A stretch of DNA of 64,000 nucleotides from Dipteronia dyeriana (lineage: Eukaryota > Streptophyta > Magnoliopsida > Sapindales > Sapindaceae), in the NCBI GenBank assembly GCA_032871835.1, contig CM065297.1:622501-686500 (forward strand), read 5' to 3'. The notes beneath the pieces were generated by a model. The model saw nothing but the letters and a program-made list of their open reading frames with translations, was not told the DNA's origin and did no database searches. The stretch's first letter is position 1, and each line of letters opens with the position of its first letter. A program made the position numbers and the translations under genes. Shown here piece after piece: positions 46,801 through 56,540 of this stretch.

Positions 46801-47560
46801 CCAACATGAGAAGATTTCCCTTATTGATTGGTTCACAATAAAAAGCACATTTGTTGAAGGTCGCTCTATTACCTATATTAGGAATACAGATCAACTAAAA
46901 AGGTCTTACCCATAAAGTCTGTGGAAGCAGGTGAGCATTAACCTGTATCGCCTAGAGTTGTATCACCTTGAGTTTGAATCGCATTTATGTCGTCTAAAAT
47001 CGCCTATGATCGCCTTGGTATTCTGTATTTTCACTTAAGTTCGCCTTTAACCTACGATTTTCTTGAGACTGGGAGAGCCACATGGTATTTCTGATGCCTT
47101 GGACAGGACTCACCCTTATTTAGAAAGGGTTTGATGCATAAGTGGCCTTGGATTTATGCAATATTCTCAAGATAAGGAGAGCCAATACGGTACTCCTAAA
47201 GCCTTGGACAGAACCCAATCTCTCCAAGGAAAGACCTGGTGGGAAAATGGCCTTAGTTACCTACCAGGATCATTTCACCTATGGTCTAGGATTCCTGGAA
47301 CAGGAATGCCAGGTATCCAGATTCGCCTATGTATAAAGACCAAGTGCGAAGGTGGCCTTAGTTGCCTGCTAGGATCATCGCCTGAAGACTGGGATTCCTT
47401 GTGCAAGAATTCCCAAGGCCTTGGACTGGGACTACACACGCTCCAAGAAGTGATGCTAAAGTGGCCCTAGTTGTCTACCATGATCATCACCTAAAGATCG
47501 AGGCTCCTGATGCTGGAATGTCCAACATAAGCCAAGCGTGCTGAGAATGTTTTTCGTTTC
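46801..47560. repeat. Second tandem array, period about 106 bp
   Basis: Begins with a stretch rich in ATCGCCT words (46945-47055), then 106-bp units anchored on GTGGCCTTAGTT at about 47142, 47248, 47353 and 47462, containing GCCTTGGAC, CCAGGATCAT and GGAATGCC. Unit sequence is unrelated to the array before it. Frames at 47142-47336 and 47156-47470 are repeat artefacts. Confidence 0.75.
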
Positions 47561-47859
47561 AAGTAATGGCTACTAACAATAAAATATAAATAAAATCCTT
47601 CAAGCATTACGAATATTCTAACTCTAACCCTAACCAGCTAGCGGTGTTCAAGTCCAGCCTTTTTTGCCAAGGGTCTAAAGAATAATTTTTTCTCTCCCTA
47701 CCAAGGCTACCTGGATTAGAAGAATGATATAGGAAGCATCATGAAAGAACTGTTTCCATATACCAATGATCATTGGTACCACGGGCCAAAGTACCCGATA
47801 CCCTAGTACCACGATACCTATCTTGGACTGATCCACCAACCACCTCCCACCCATCCAAT

Positions 47860-49600
47860 TAGGGGTGGACATTTTGAACCCGACCCGACCCAAACCGACC
47901 CGAAATTATCTAGTTGGGTCGGGTTTGCTAGAAAAAAATAGTACTAGAATCGGGTTTTAAAATCATAACCAAATTTTATAATGGGTCGGTTCGGGTTTTA
48001 TGTATAACCCGATAACTCGAACCAATTACCTTGAGTATATAAAAATATATTTGTTAAGGAAACCCTAAAGTTTCGCGTAACCACTCTCTTTAGTCATTTC
48101 TATACTCTTTTATTTTCTGGCCACTCTATCATCACTTCTCTCTCATTTCATCTTTGTCTTCTCCGTTTACGGCAACCAAAATCACTTATTTTCCATCTGA
48201 GGCGATGCACTGACGATGATGTCATCTCCTCCACCCTGACGCCATTCTCCATGCTACAGTCATCGCCTCCCGATAGAATTTATCTTCCGGCCCTCCACAT
48301 CTTATTGCTTTTCTAGTTTATAGTTTGTTGATTCTTTATTTTTTCATATTATTTAGTGTATTTTAATTTTTGTTCTTTATGGTCTGTGAGATGGATTGAT
48401 GTTCGTTTGGTTAACTTGTGTATTATTGTTTAATTGTTTGATTTTTTATTAAAATAATTATTAGAAAACTAGGAAGGAGACAGCATAAGAATTGGGTCTT
48501 GGATACATATTGCACAATGGTAACATTAATATTGTAGTTTGTCGATTCTTACTTTTTTTTTCGTAGTATATTTCTATTTTTTTACCCAGATCTTTACCCA
48601 CACTTTATTTTCCTGATCTGTATTTTTTTAATGAATTGTATCTATTTATTCTCTGTATTGTTGTTGTATGTAAGAAAAGTTTAGTCACTCTCACATTTTT
48701 TTCAAAATTAAGTCACTCTCACAGTCTCACACAAATAAACTATCTCTAATGCAATTTGGAGGATTTTAAAATTTTTGTTTCTAGTTTTTTTCTCATTATG
48801 CTTTGTTTCATAAGAAAACAAAAGTTTTGTATGGTTTTAGAAACGAGATCAAAACGAAGAGTTGATGAAGAATGAATAAAAATAAAGAATGATAGATGAT
48901 GAAGAGTTATAGATGAAAAATAAATATAAGGGGTAAGAAGAGAGAAAAAATCTTGATTGACATGAGATTAAAGATGAAAAGAAAAGAAAAGAAATTTTAA
49001 CTTTGTTTATAAAAAGTTATCTTGATTGGCATGAATTCGAAAAGTTATATGACTTTTTAATAAATATGAATTTTTTTATTAATAATGAGTTTGGAACATT
49101 TTTCATCATTTTATGAAAAAAAAGAAAATATTATGAAGCAATTGTATATGATTTCCCAACTGTGTGTGCAATGTGTTATTTATCATGTTTTTTTTTAAGT
49201 TATATAAATCAAACTTTTGAACATATTTTATGTTAATGCAATAATGTATGAGATATTTGAATTATATTTAAAGATGTAATATTATTATTATTGATATTGA
49301 TGGATTCTTCAAATTTTTTACTAGTATGTAATGTAAGTTTTTGTAATTGAAAGATGTAATATTTAATATTTCCATTGACGTGTGATGTAATCGTACCGAA
49401 TTGATTTTTATTTTACGCATGCCTAACCCGATCTACCTAGCCCAACCCAACCCAACAAATATTGGGTTGGATTGGGTTGGGTTGGGTTGGGTTGAAAATA
49501 AAGTTGGGTTGGGTTTGGTTGAATTTCTCCAGCTCGAAATATGATCCAGTTAGAAAAATTCCAACCCAACCCGACCCGAACTTGAAAAAACACACCCTTA
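47860..49600. mobile_element. hAT-like non-autonomous DNA transposon, 1.74 kb
   Basis: Ends TAGGGGTGGAC and, on the other strand, TAAGGGTGTGT. Flanks CATCCAAT (47852-47859) and CATCTAGC (49601-49608) match at five of eight positions, suggesting a decayed 8-bp duplication. Subterminal regions are full of short direct and inverted GGGTCGGGTT and CCCAACCCAA words (47878-47960 and 49437-49580), typical of hAT elements. No transposase frame; the interior is AT-rich with a CT-rich part at 48090-48300. Confidence 0.6.
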
Positions 49601-49739
49601 CATCTAGCATGAGAAACAACGATAGGAAGGTTCCAACATGTCAAGGGAAAGACCGCCCAGAAGGAAAGGACCGGTGCGCTAGGAAGCCAGCCTAGAACAA
49701 GACCGTATCCTAATGAACGAAGCCTACAGTACCCTCTAA

Positions 49740-49920
49740 CCAAAAAAAGAGAAATTAGTTGATGGTCATTCACAGGGCCATTAATGAGAAATTAGTTAAA
49801 TCTTTGATGGCCATTCACAACGCAATTAAATTAGTCAACTCTTTAATGGCCACTCACAATGCCATTAATGAGAAAATAGTGAACTCCATCAATGCCAAAT
49901 CAACGTTCCTTTGATTGCTA
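49740..49920 (+). repeat. Imperfect 45-bp repeats in LTR U3
   Basis: Three to four copies built of GAGAAATTAGT, TTTGATGGCCATTCACAA and GCCATTAAT, directly upstream of the TATA box at 49974. Confidence 0.6.
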
Positions 49921-49973
49921 ACTGATTGACCATGACCAAATTAAATAGAATGGACAGCGGGGTCATTGGAACC

Positions 49974-49981
49974 TATAAATA
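49974..49981 (+). promoter_or_regulatory. TATA box of the plus-strand gypsy-like LTR
   Basis: ACCTATAAATACTACAAAGC followed by a CT-repeat. Almost the same as the 3' LTR TATA region at 25949 (ACCTATAAATACTAC). Confidence 0.55.
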
Positions 49982-50102
49982 CTACAAAGCTCTCTCTCTC
50001 TCTTGAAAAAAAAAGAAATCGACGAGACCGATACTTAAAGCTCTCCCGAGCACTTAAGTTGTACTTCTTTGCTATTTGTGTAAGCTCCCCGGAGCATTTC
50101 TT

Positions 50103-50105
<3 letters not shown>

Positions 50106-50141
<36 letters not shown>

Positions 50142-50153
50142 ATATATATATAA
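50106..50153. repeat. (TA)n microsatellite
   Basis: (TA) run of 17 units, one C interruption, then five more units, in the transcribed part of the LTR. Confidence 0.9.
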
Positions 50154-51398
50154 ATAACGGTCACTCTCTCCTTTGTATACTGCCTAGGGGTTTTTTAGCA
50201 TATGATCACTTGTTATTCTTTTTCCCTTAGGTCAGTCTATTTCTGCCAAAAGAATTGTCCTTCTCTCATCTATCTCATTTATTATGCATATATATGAGCT
50301 AAGCATCGACCCCATTATTCCTAGCTCTCATATCCTTCCTCCTTGCATGCTATTTGGGTTCAGGAAATATAGAGGAGACATAGAGAAGGGACCGGGTACA
50401 TGGACTAGGGACTAGGACCAGCCCCTCACACAACCAAGAGAACCTTAAGCACTATATATTTTCCTTATCCTCGAAGCCCCGATGGGTGAGGTTCCCATAC
50501 CTTTCCCCAACCAACCGTGGAGCACCACTCCATTCGGTCTAAATGTTGTACGAAAAAGACACCATGATGATTTTTTAGATAACACATGTAAACCTAAACC
50601 TATTGCCATTAATTTGATTGACTTGCATTTAATTTCTTCAATTTACTTTTATTCAATGTTTTTAATGTATTTGATTGCCTCTTGGAATGAGTTGATATGC
50701 CAACTCTTAATTCATGTCATAGTAACAAATTAATTTGAGTTTTTATAATAGATTAAAAATCTTCTTGGTTTAAGTAGATATGCAACCTCTTGACTCAAGT
50801 GAGATACACACTATTTGGTGAATAAAACAAGCCAGATTGAATGGAAGAAATGTGAAAAGAATATGTCAATCCTATGCATTTTGGCTAAAGTGGAAAGGGT
50901 GGATTGAGAAAATGCCTATCCAAACCATCCTAACGATTTAAATATATCTAAGCTTAGTGTTAACCCTCTCCAAATCAAACCAAGTAGTTGTAAGTGAGAG
51001 GTTAGTGATTAGAAATTCCATCTCTCCGAATCTAACCAAGTACTTATGAGTGAGGGTTGGAAATTCTCAATTCACACTTAAAGATATATTATCCCTAAGG
51101 GATTGTTGATGCTGTTAGTTATTCTAGGTGACACAAATGTGTTGGTTGTCATGAGTACCTTGTGGGTACAATATCTTGAATCTCTCTTTTCTGTATCATT
51201 ATCGTGACTTATGGTGCTTGCCTTTAGGAGTACATTGCTTTTAATAAATAATTAAATGAGGGATGGTCGACGGATGACACCTCCCTATGGACAATACCCT
51301 TACTTGCATGTTGTATTAGTTTATTGCTATATGACACACTCGGGGCGTTCCTCTAATCTAATGTTACGTAATATGAAATAAATGGAAATACCAAATAC

Positions 51399-53635
51399 AT
51401 GGAACGAGTGTGAAAGTCTACAACCCTTCGCAAGTGTATGGGTCGATGAATAGTAAAGTGGACACAAGTAAGGGTTATCGTTCCCATAAGGAATGTGGAT
51501 TCTAAGACTGGATGTAAACTTTGCTTAGCAAAACTATTACAGAAAGTGCAAATGGTAATTTAATGCTAAACAAGTCAAGATTCTAAAGAACTTGCAAATG
51601 AAAGACTAATTAAAACAAATGAGATACAAGGGAAAATGATAGAACTTAAGTGTTAACCAAGATCATCCATCAATATAATTCAAGCACTATTCATCAATCT
51701 AATTTATGGCCCTAATTAGATAAGTCTTTGAGAAAGATAATCATCAACTACACATCTTAAGATATCAAAGGTTGGTAAGTAGAGAGTTATTAAATCAATG
51801 AGGGCTAGTTAAGTTAATTGGCATATGTATGCACATCCAATTATTACTCCAAAGAAACGCAAAGGATAATGAATATGTTTGTTCAAACATATTTACTGCT
51901 AAACCAACCACTCAAAAGCATATTAAATGATAAATCGCAAGGCAAACTTTCATTGTATGTATAAGTTATACTTTAATTTCAAATATATAAGCCAGACATG
52001 ATGAATAAAAATAATAGATTGATTTAGATCAAAGTTAAACAACAAATGAGCATCAATCCCTTACATCTCTAGCGACAAATCATTAAATAAACTATAAAAG
52101 AGAAAGAGAGAGAAAGTGATACAACCCATAATCTTGAATGAGTTCTTTTATTTTGACTACAAAACTCTTCCTTCAATCTTCTTCAATGGTTCATCAAGAT
52201 CTAAACTAAAAAAAAAATCTATTTTGATCTTTAAAAAGTACTTAGATGTACTCCAGCCCTTTACTAGTCCTCTAGTGATCTTGGTGGTGATTCTAGAACA
52301 ATCTTCAAGATTTAGGGCATCCTAGCTCATTAGGGTAGTGTGGAACTTCACGGCGCGTTTCCCGCTAGATGATCCGTCTTTGTCTTGGCACGCAGATTCC
52401 TTGGTTATTACCAGAACTTGGCCAGCCATCATGGAGAGTTAGTCAATTTGTGTTGTGCCGGGAATCCTAATATAGATTTTGAACAATGTTGGGGGATAGG
52501 GTGAGCTCATGCTAGGCCTAGTTGGTATAGGACCAGGTTTTATCTGTTGGACCGGCTCCATATGAGTTTGGTCCTGATCTTGCTGCGGTATATCGAGGAA
52601 AAAACTTATATGATTTCTTCACCATTTTCGACGGTTAAAAGGTCATGCCGAACTTGAATAATTTGTTTAACCAAATCAATTGAAAAATTGATCCACTAGC
52701 TTGAACTTAAATTATCCACTAGCTTGAACTAACCATACAGTGGATCTTTACAAGAATCTTCGTAGAAGGTTGACCATTTCATTATTTGGCTTAACAGAGC
52801 ATTCTTATCGACTGATTTCTTTTCAATCTAACTAGTTGTCTTACTAAATGATCACATTTAGTATTATCAGTTGTCTCATTAACTAATCATTAGATCTGAC
52901 CGGCTATCTTTTTAAGCCCAATCATATGAAACTAATCTATTATCTTATTAAACCAACTACTTTAAGACCGATCAGTTATCTTATCAACTGATCATTTTGG
53001 ACTTGATTAGTTATCTTTTCAACAGATAATATTTTTCCTGACCGGTTGTCTTATTAACTGGTCAACTTTGACCCGATCAATTATTTCATTAACTGATCAT
53101 GTTTGGTCTGACCGGTTATCTTATTAACTAGTCTTCTTTGACCCGATTAGTTATCTTATTAGCTGATCATATTTAATTTAATCGGTGATAAATCTTTGGG
53201 CTTGTCCACCTTGGTTGCCTTCGATTAGCCTCGATTCTTGCCTAATAGTGTTTTTTTATGCAACTTTCATAGAAACTTATTTATAGACTCTTTTCTTTAA
53301 TCTGGCAACTAAGTCACTGAGACGTCTCCTAATAGTCTGTTACTCAAGATTCATTGCAATGGGGATGTTTAGTATCTCACTAACTAAACTTAGCCTGGTC
53401 GAGTATCTTATCAATTGACATTCAAGTTTGAATCCTTCATTACCTTATTCAACTTTCAGGCATCTCATCAGGTTTATATTACCTAAAGGTGTGCTAACAA
53501 TGTTTTTTATGCACCCAGATAGTTTCGGTGAGTATGCTTGTCTTTTGACTTTTGCTTTCGATGCCCCTCACTTAGGCCCCCGACTGCCGGTTGCCCTTGG
53601 CAAACATGAGTGTTCAAGTTTGTCCCCGTAGACGA
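51399..53635 (-). repeat. Gypsy-like LTR (minus strand) with a hairpin minisatellite
   Basis: The U5 motif on the minus strand (TTATGGGAACGATAACCCTTAC) is at about 51475-51497, and the plus-strand edge is perhaps TGGAACGAG at 51398-51400. The body is AT-rich. U3 contains the 35-bp array at 52830-53190 and GC-rich DNA at 53560-53600. It meets the plus-strand LTR so that both 3' ends face each other. Its start is not located. Confidence 0.45.
52830..53190 (-). repeat. 35-bp minisatellite of hairpin units
   Basis: About ten units of 35-36 bp. Late units alternate two types: GACCGGTTRTCTTATTAACT… and GATCAATTATTTCATTAACT…, giving a 70-bp higher-order period. Each unit contains an inverted repeat of about 8 bp around 8 bases; the clearest, near 52957-52980, is GATCAGTT-ATCTTATC-AACTGATC. 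Confidence 0.85.
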
Positions 53636-53981
53636 GGACAAGTTTGTTTTGAACACTTTTTATGGTCTTTAGAGAATTCTTTCCCTCGATAGGAATTTTT
53701 GTTGATAACTTTAATCTACAATGTTATAAAAAACAACTGATTAGATAGATAAAATAAGAAAATAGCTCTAGTCTAATACTCAATTCTTGTTCAAATCATC
53801 TCCTAAAGAGGATTTAATTGGTGGGTAAAAATCCTCTTTCTAGGAGGTTTTACTTGGTGACCAAGAATCCTCTCCCAAAGAAGATTTCTTTTCCACATCA
53901 AGACTCTTAATCCAACCCAATAGTGTATTTTATTCAATAACCAATTATTGAATATAAATTAACTTGTAACTATATCAAAAC
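53636..53981 (-). repeat. Fragment of a main-family copia LTR
   Basis: 53800-53935 resembles, on the minus strand, the AGGATTCTTGGTCACCAAGTAAAAC part of the LTR U3 and the following GGATTAAGAGTCTTG. Ends are unclear. It abuts the LTR ending at 53982. Confidence 0.55.
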
Positions 53982-55765
53982 TATAGGAAAAATAGCACAA
54001 CGAAAGCGTGAAAAATTAGAAATTAGGGTTTCGGTATAAATAAATGTTTTTCCCATTTTAATAAAAAGAACCTTAACCCTAGATTAATTGATGTATATTA
54101 AAAAGTATCGTACCTGTTTTTTGTGACGATTGAACTAGCGTCGAATTGAATCCGTAAGATCTTCCAATCCAATCATGAACGTGAATCACCTAGGCGTGTG
54201 GACTCTCTTTCATTCAATTGTATACCTGAGGATGGGAACAAACAAAATCTTCTTCTTTGTTAGTCACAATAATTTTACAAGAGAAAAACCAAGAACGTCC
54301 GGTAACTTGTGAATTATCAATCAATTTGATTGTAACTCGCGTGAACCTTGATTCGATGTTATACATAAAACCCTTTTGATGCAAAGGATACTAGTGTACT
54401 ATCAAAAACAAAAACGTTCCCTCTTTTCTCTATGTTTGGCCGAATTCTTCACACAATGAGTTGGACGAAGGTTTTTTCTTACAACAATAAAAGCATAAAT
54501 AAAAAATAACTTCTCACACCAAAAACTAAGGCTTGGTTGAAATTTACAGCCTATATTTATAGGTTCACAAATCCTCTCATAAAGAGGATTTACTTGGTGG
54601 GCAAGAATCCTATTATTAGGTGGATTTAATTAGTGACCTAGAATCCTTTTCCAAAAAGAATTATTTCCTACACCAAGACTCCTAATACAACTCATTAGTG
54701 TATTTGTGACCATATTAAAGACTTCTTAATTTGACTAGATAAATAATTCCTTTTATTTATCTACTTATCAAATATAGTCTTTAATGTTAATTATATTACC
54801 AATTATAGTATAATATTAGGAGACCTTCTCCTATTAGGAAAAATATTTTGACTTTTAATTAAATAATTAATTATTCAACAAACTAATTAATTTCCATTTA
54901 ACTAAATAATAAAATAAAACATAATATATTAGGCTTTTATATATTAGCCTTGTTGCCCATGACATTATATAGGCATATATATTATTTTTATTATTTAATT
55001 AAATCCATTTGACCTTAATAAAAAGTTTATATGTAAACTAGACCCATTATTACAAAAAAAAAAAACAAGCCCACATGCCTTAATATAATTCTAGATGGAC
55101 CCCTTAATTGGTCCGATAGAATAGATAAAGTGATCCACACAAGTTCCTGTTGATTGGGGATCTTGGCGGGCTATCCAAATTTAATCTTCAATAGACATAA
55201 CCTAATCACAATCAACAATGACATAACCTAATCACAATCAACAATTGATTCACTTAGGTCCAATCTATTAATTTTAGTTCATTCCACTAAAGAACTAAAA
55301 TTGGACTCTTAAATAAAGATAGAATAAGTTAATATTCCTCATTCATACCCTAGACAATTAAAATGGAGAAAGTGTATCCTCATGAAGAATACCAGTAACC
55401 GCAAAGAGCTCATTGATCCCCTATAGCTCTCCAAATTACCATATTTACTCATATGACCACATTTTGAACTTGGATATTTTGACTTGTCCAGAAGCCATGT
55501 TTCAATATACACTATTGAAAACTTAACGTTCAGATTTAATATCTAATACCTCAAAATATCCATATGATGGTATTGCACTCACATTTAATAAATGGAGCCA
55601 CGATGTTCGTATCTATAAATGAAGTTCTCTATCGATTAACAAATGAATACCACAAAACTATCGAGGATAGATTATGCTATATAATTGTACTCATTCATAG
55701 CTCAAATAATAACACTTAAAACCATAAGTCTATCATTTATCTTAGGATTGAGATAGACTGTTTGG
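53982..55765 (-). repeat. 5'-truncated copia LTR joined to leader sequence
   Basis: LTR of the main family from about LTR position 455 (CAGTCTATCTCAATCC, 55765) to its end (plus strand TATAGGAAAAATAG at 53982, TGTAGG decayed). TATA-like TATAAATATA (minus) near 54551-54563. Immediately upstream on the minus strand is leader sequence instead of U3, an abnormal junction. Confidence 0.7.
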
Positions 55766-56540
55766 GAGTAGATATCGTTTGGGCTAATTGTTTAGTCTAT
55801 CCTTGTCAGGAAGTATCTTGCTAAATTCCATTCATGAATACCTCTTGGGAGGTTATTCACAAAACATAAAGCTCAACTAAACTTGGAGGCAGTAGGTGTT
55901 CAAAAACATCTTCTCCCACTCAATTGTTTAAGGCGTGTGATCGAATTCCAAAGAATTATTTACCAAGTTATCTAGATGCCAATTTAGATACTTAAACCAT
56001 TCAATGCATGTTCATACCAAAAGAGATATATGAGTGGCACTCCTATTCTATATGACATGTTATCAAACAATGACAAACATTGCTATATTTTTTAAAAAAT
56101 ATAAATAGCTACAATTTTGGTCCATCCTAGAAAAACAAGTAAATTACATATATCTTGGAATACAAGAATTCCTTTCCTGGCAAACAAATCTTCACTCGAC
56201 CTTCGTCGTTCGGACTCCCTCGGCTACCTCCCATGGGAGTGTGCATCCCTCGCCCTTACCCATGGGCGTGTGCATGCCACAAACCTATAAAGGGCTGCCA
56301 TGCGCAACCCATGACTACCAAAAGGGCTGACGTGCGTAACCCATGCCACAACAAACATGGATGGGCGCTCTTCACACGCACGTTCGTTGTTACAGCTCGC
56401 ACGGTCCCAAACTTGTTCCGGTTGCTCATAATTCTTCAAACCTTCAAGTCTTCAAAACTTGAATGTATTACAGAAGAATTTACATAATAAAATACTGCAG
56501 TTTTTTTAATATTACAAAAACAAAAATAAAAAAAACTTCA
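55766..56540 (-). mobile_element. Displaced copy of the copia leader
   Basis: Matches 59719-60490 and, on the other strand, 34030-34760. It sits between a reverse-transcriptase fragment (ends about 56541) and an LTR fragment, where leader sequence does not belong. The junction with the reverse transcriptase is in an AATTT microhomology. Confidence 0.7.
56155..56487 (+). other. Antisense 110-codon open frame in the displaced leader
   Basis: Same length and frame as the antisense frame at 34045-34377 (start MEYKNSF, middle CPHKPIK-like CACHKPIKGCH, end LECITEEFT), with about 23 substitutions. Open despite the surrounding decay. No known domain. Confidence 0.3.

Larger units (their letters stand above)
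47561..51370 (+). repeat. Gypsy-like LTR (plus strand), interrupted by a hAT-like element
   Basis: Inferred from U3 repeats (49740-49920), TATA box (49974), a long transcribed body, and the U5 motif ATGGACAATACCCTTACTTGC (51287-51308), in the order found in the gypsy element at 20-27 kb. The left limit is not located, and the right end lies between about 51330 and 51398. With the 1.74-kb insertion removed it would be about 2 kb. The 83-codon frame at 50482-50733 has no recognisable domain. Confidence 0.45.

Noticed and set aside
45581..47470. Several open frames of 64-119 codons in the tandem arrays
   Set aside because: They follow the repeat period in different frames; typical by-product of GC-richer tandem DNA.
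47618..47634. CTCTAACCCTAACC, possible interstitial telomere repeat
   Set aside because: Only about two imperfect copies; no array.
49437..49580. GGGTT/CCCAA repeats resembling telomere DNA
   Set aside because: Unit is (T)TGGG with GGGTC variants, not the plant TTTAGGG repeat. The words occur at both ends of an inverted-repeat element and fit hAT subterminal repeats.
50482..50733. 83-codon frame starting MGEVPIPFPNQPW
   Set aside because: No family match by eye, lies in the transcribed part of an LTR, surrounded by stops; not supported as a gene.
52830..53190. Regular 35-bp repeats as a CRISPR-like array
   Set aside because: Units are directly adjacent with no unique spacers, and everything around is plant LTR sequence.
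53428..53631. 67-codon frame with GC-rich end (DAPHLGPRLPVALGKHE)
   Set aside because: Part of LTR U3 DNA; no motif, no codon pattern.
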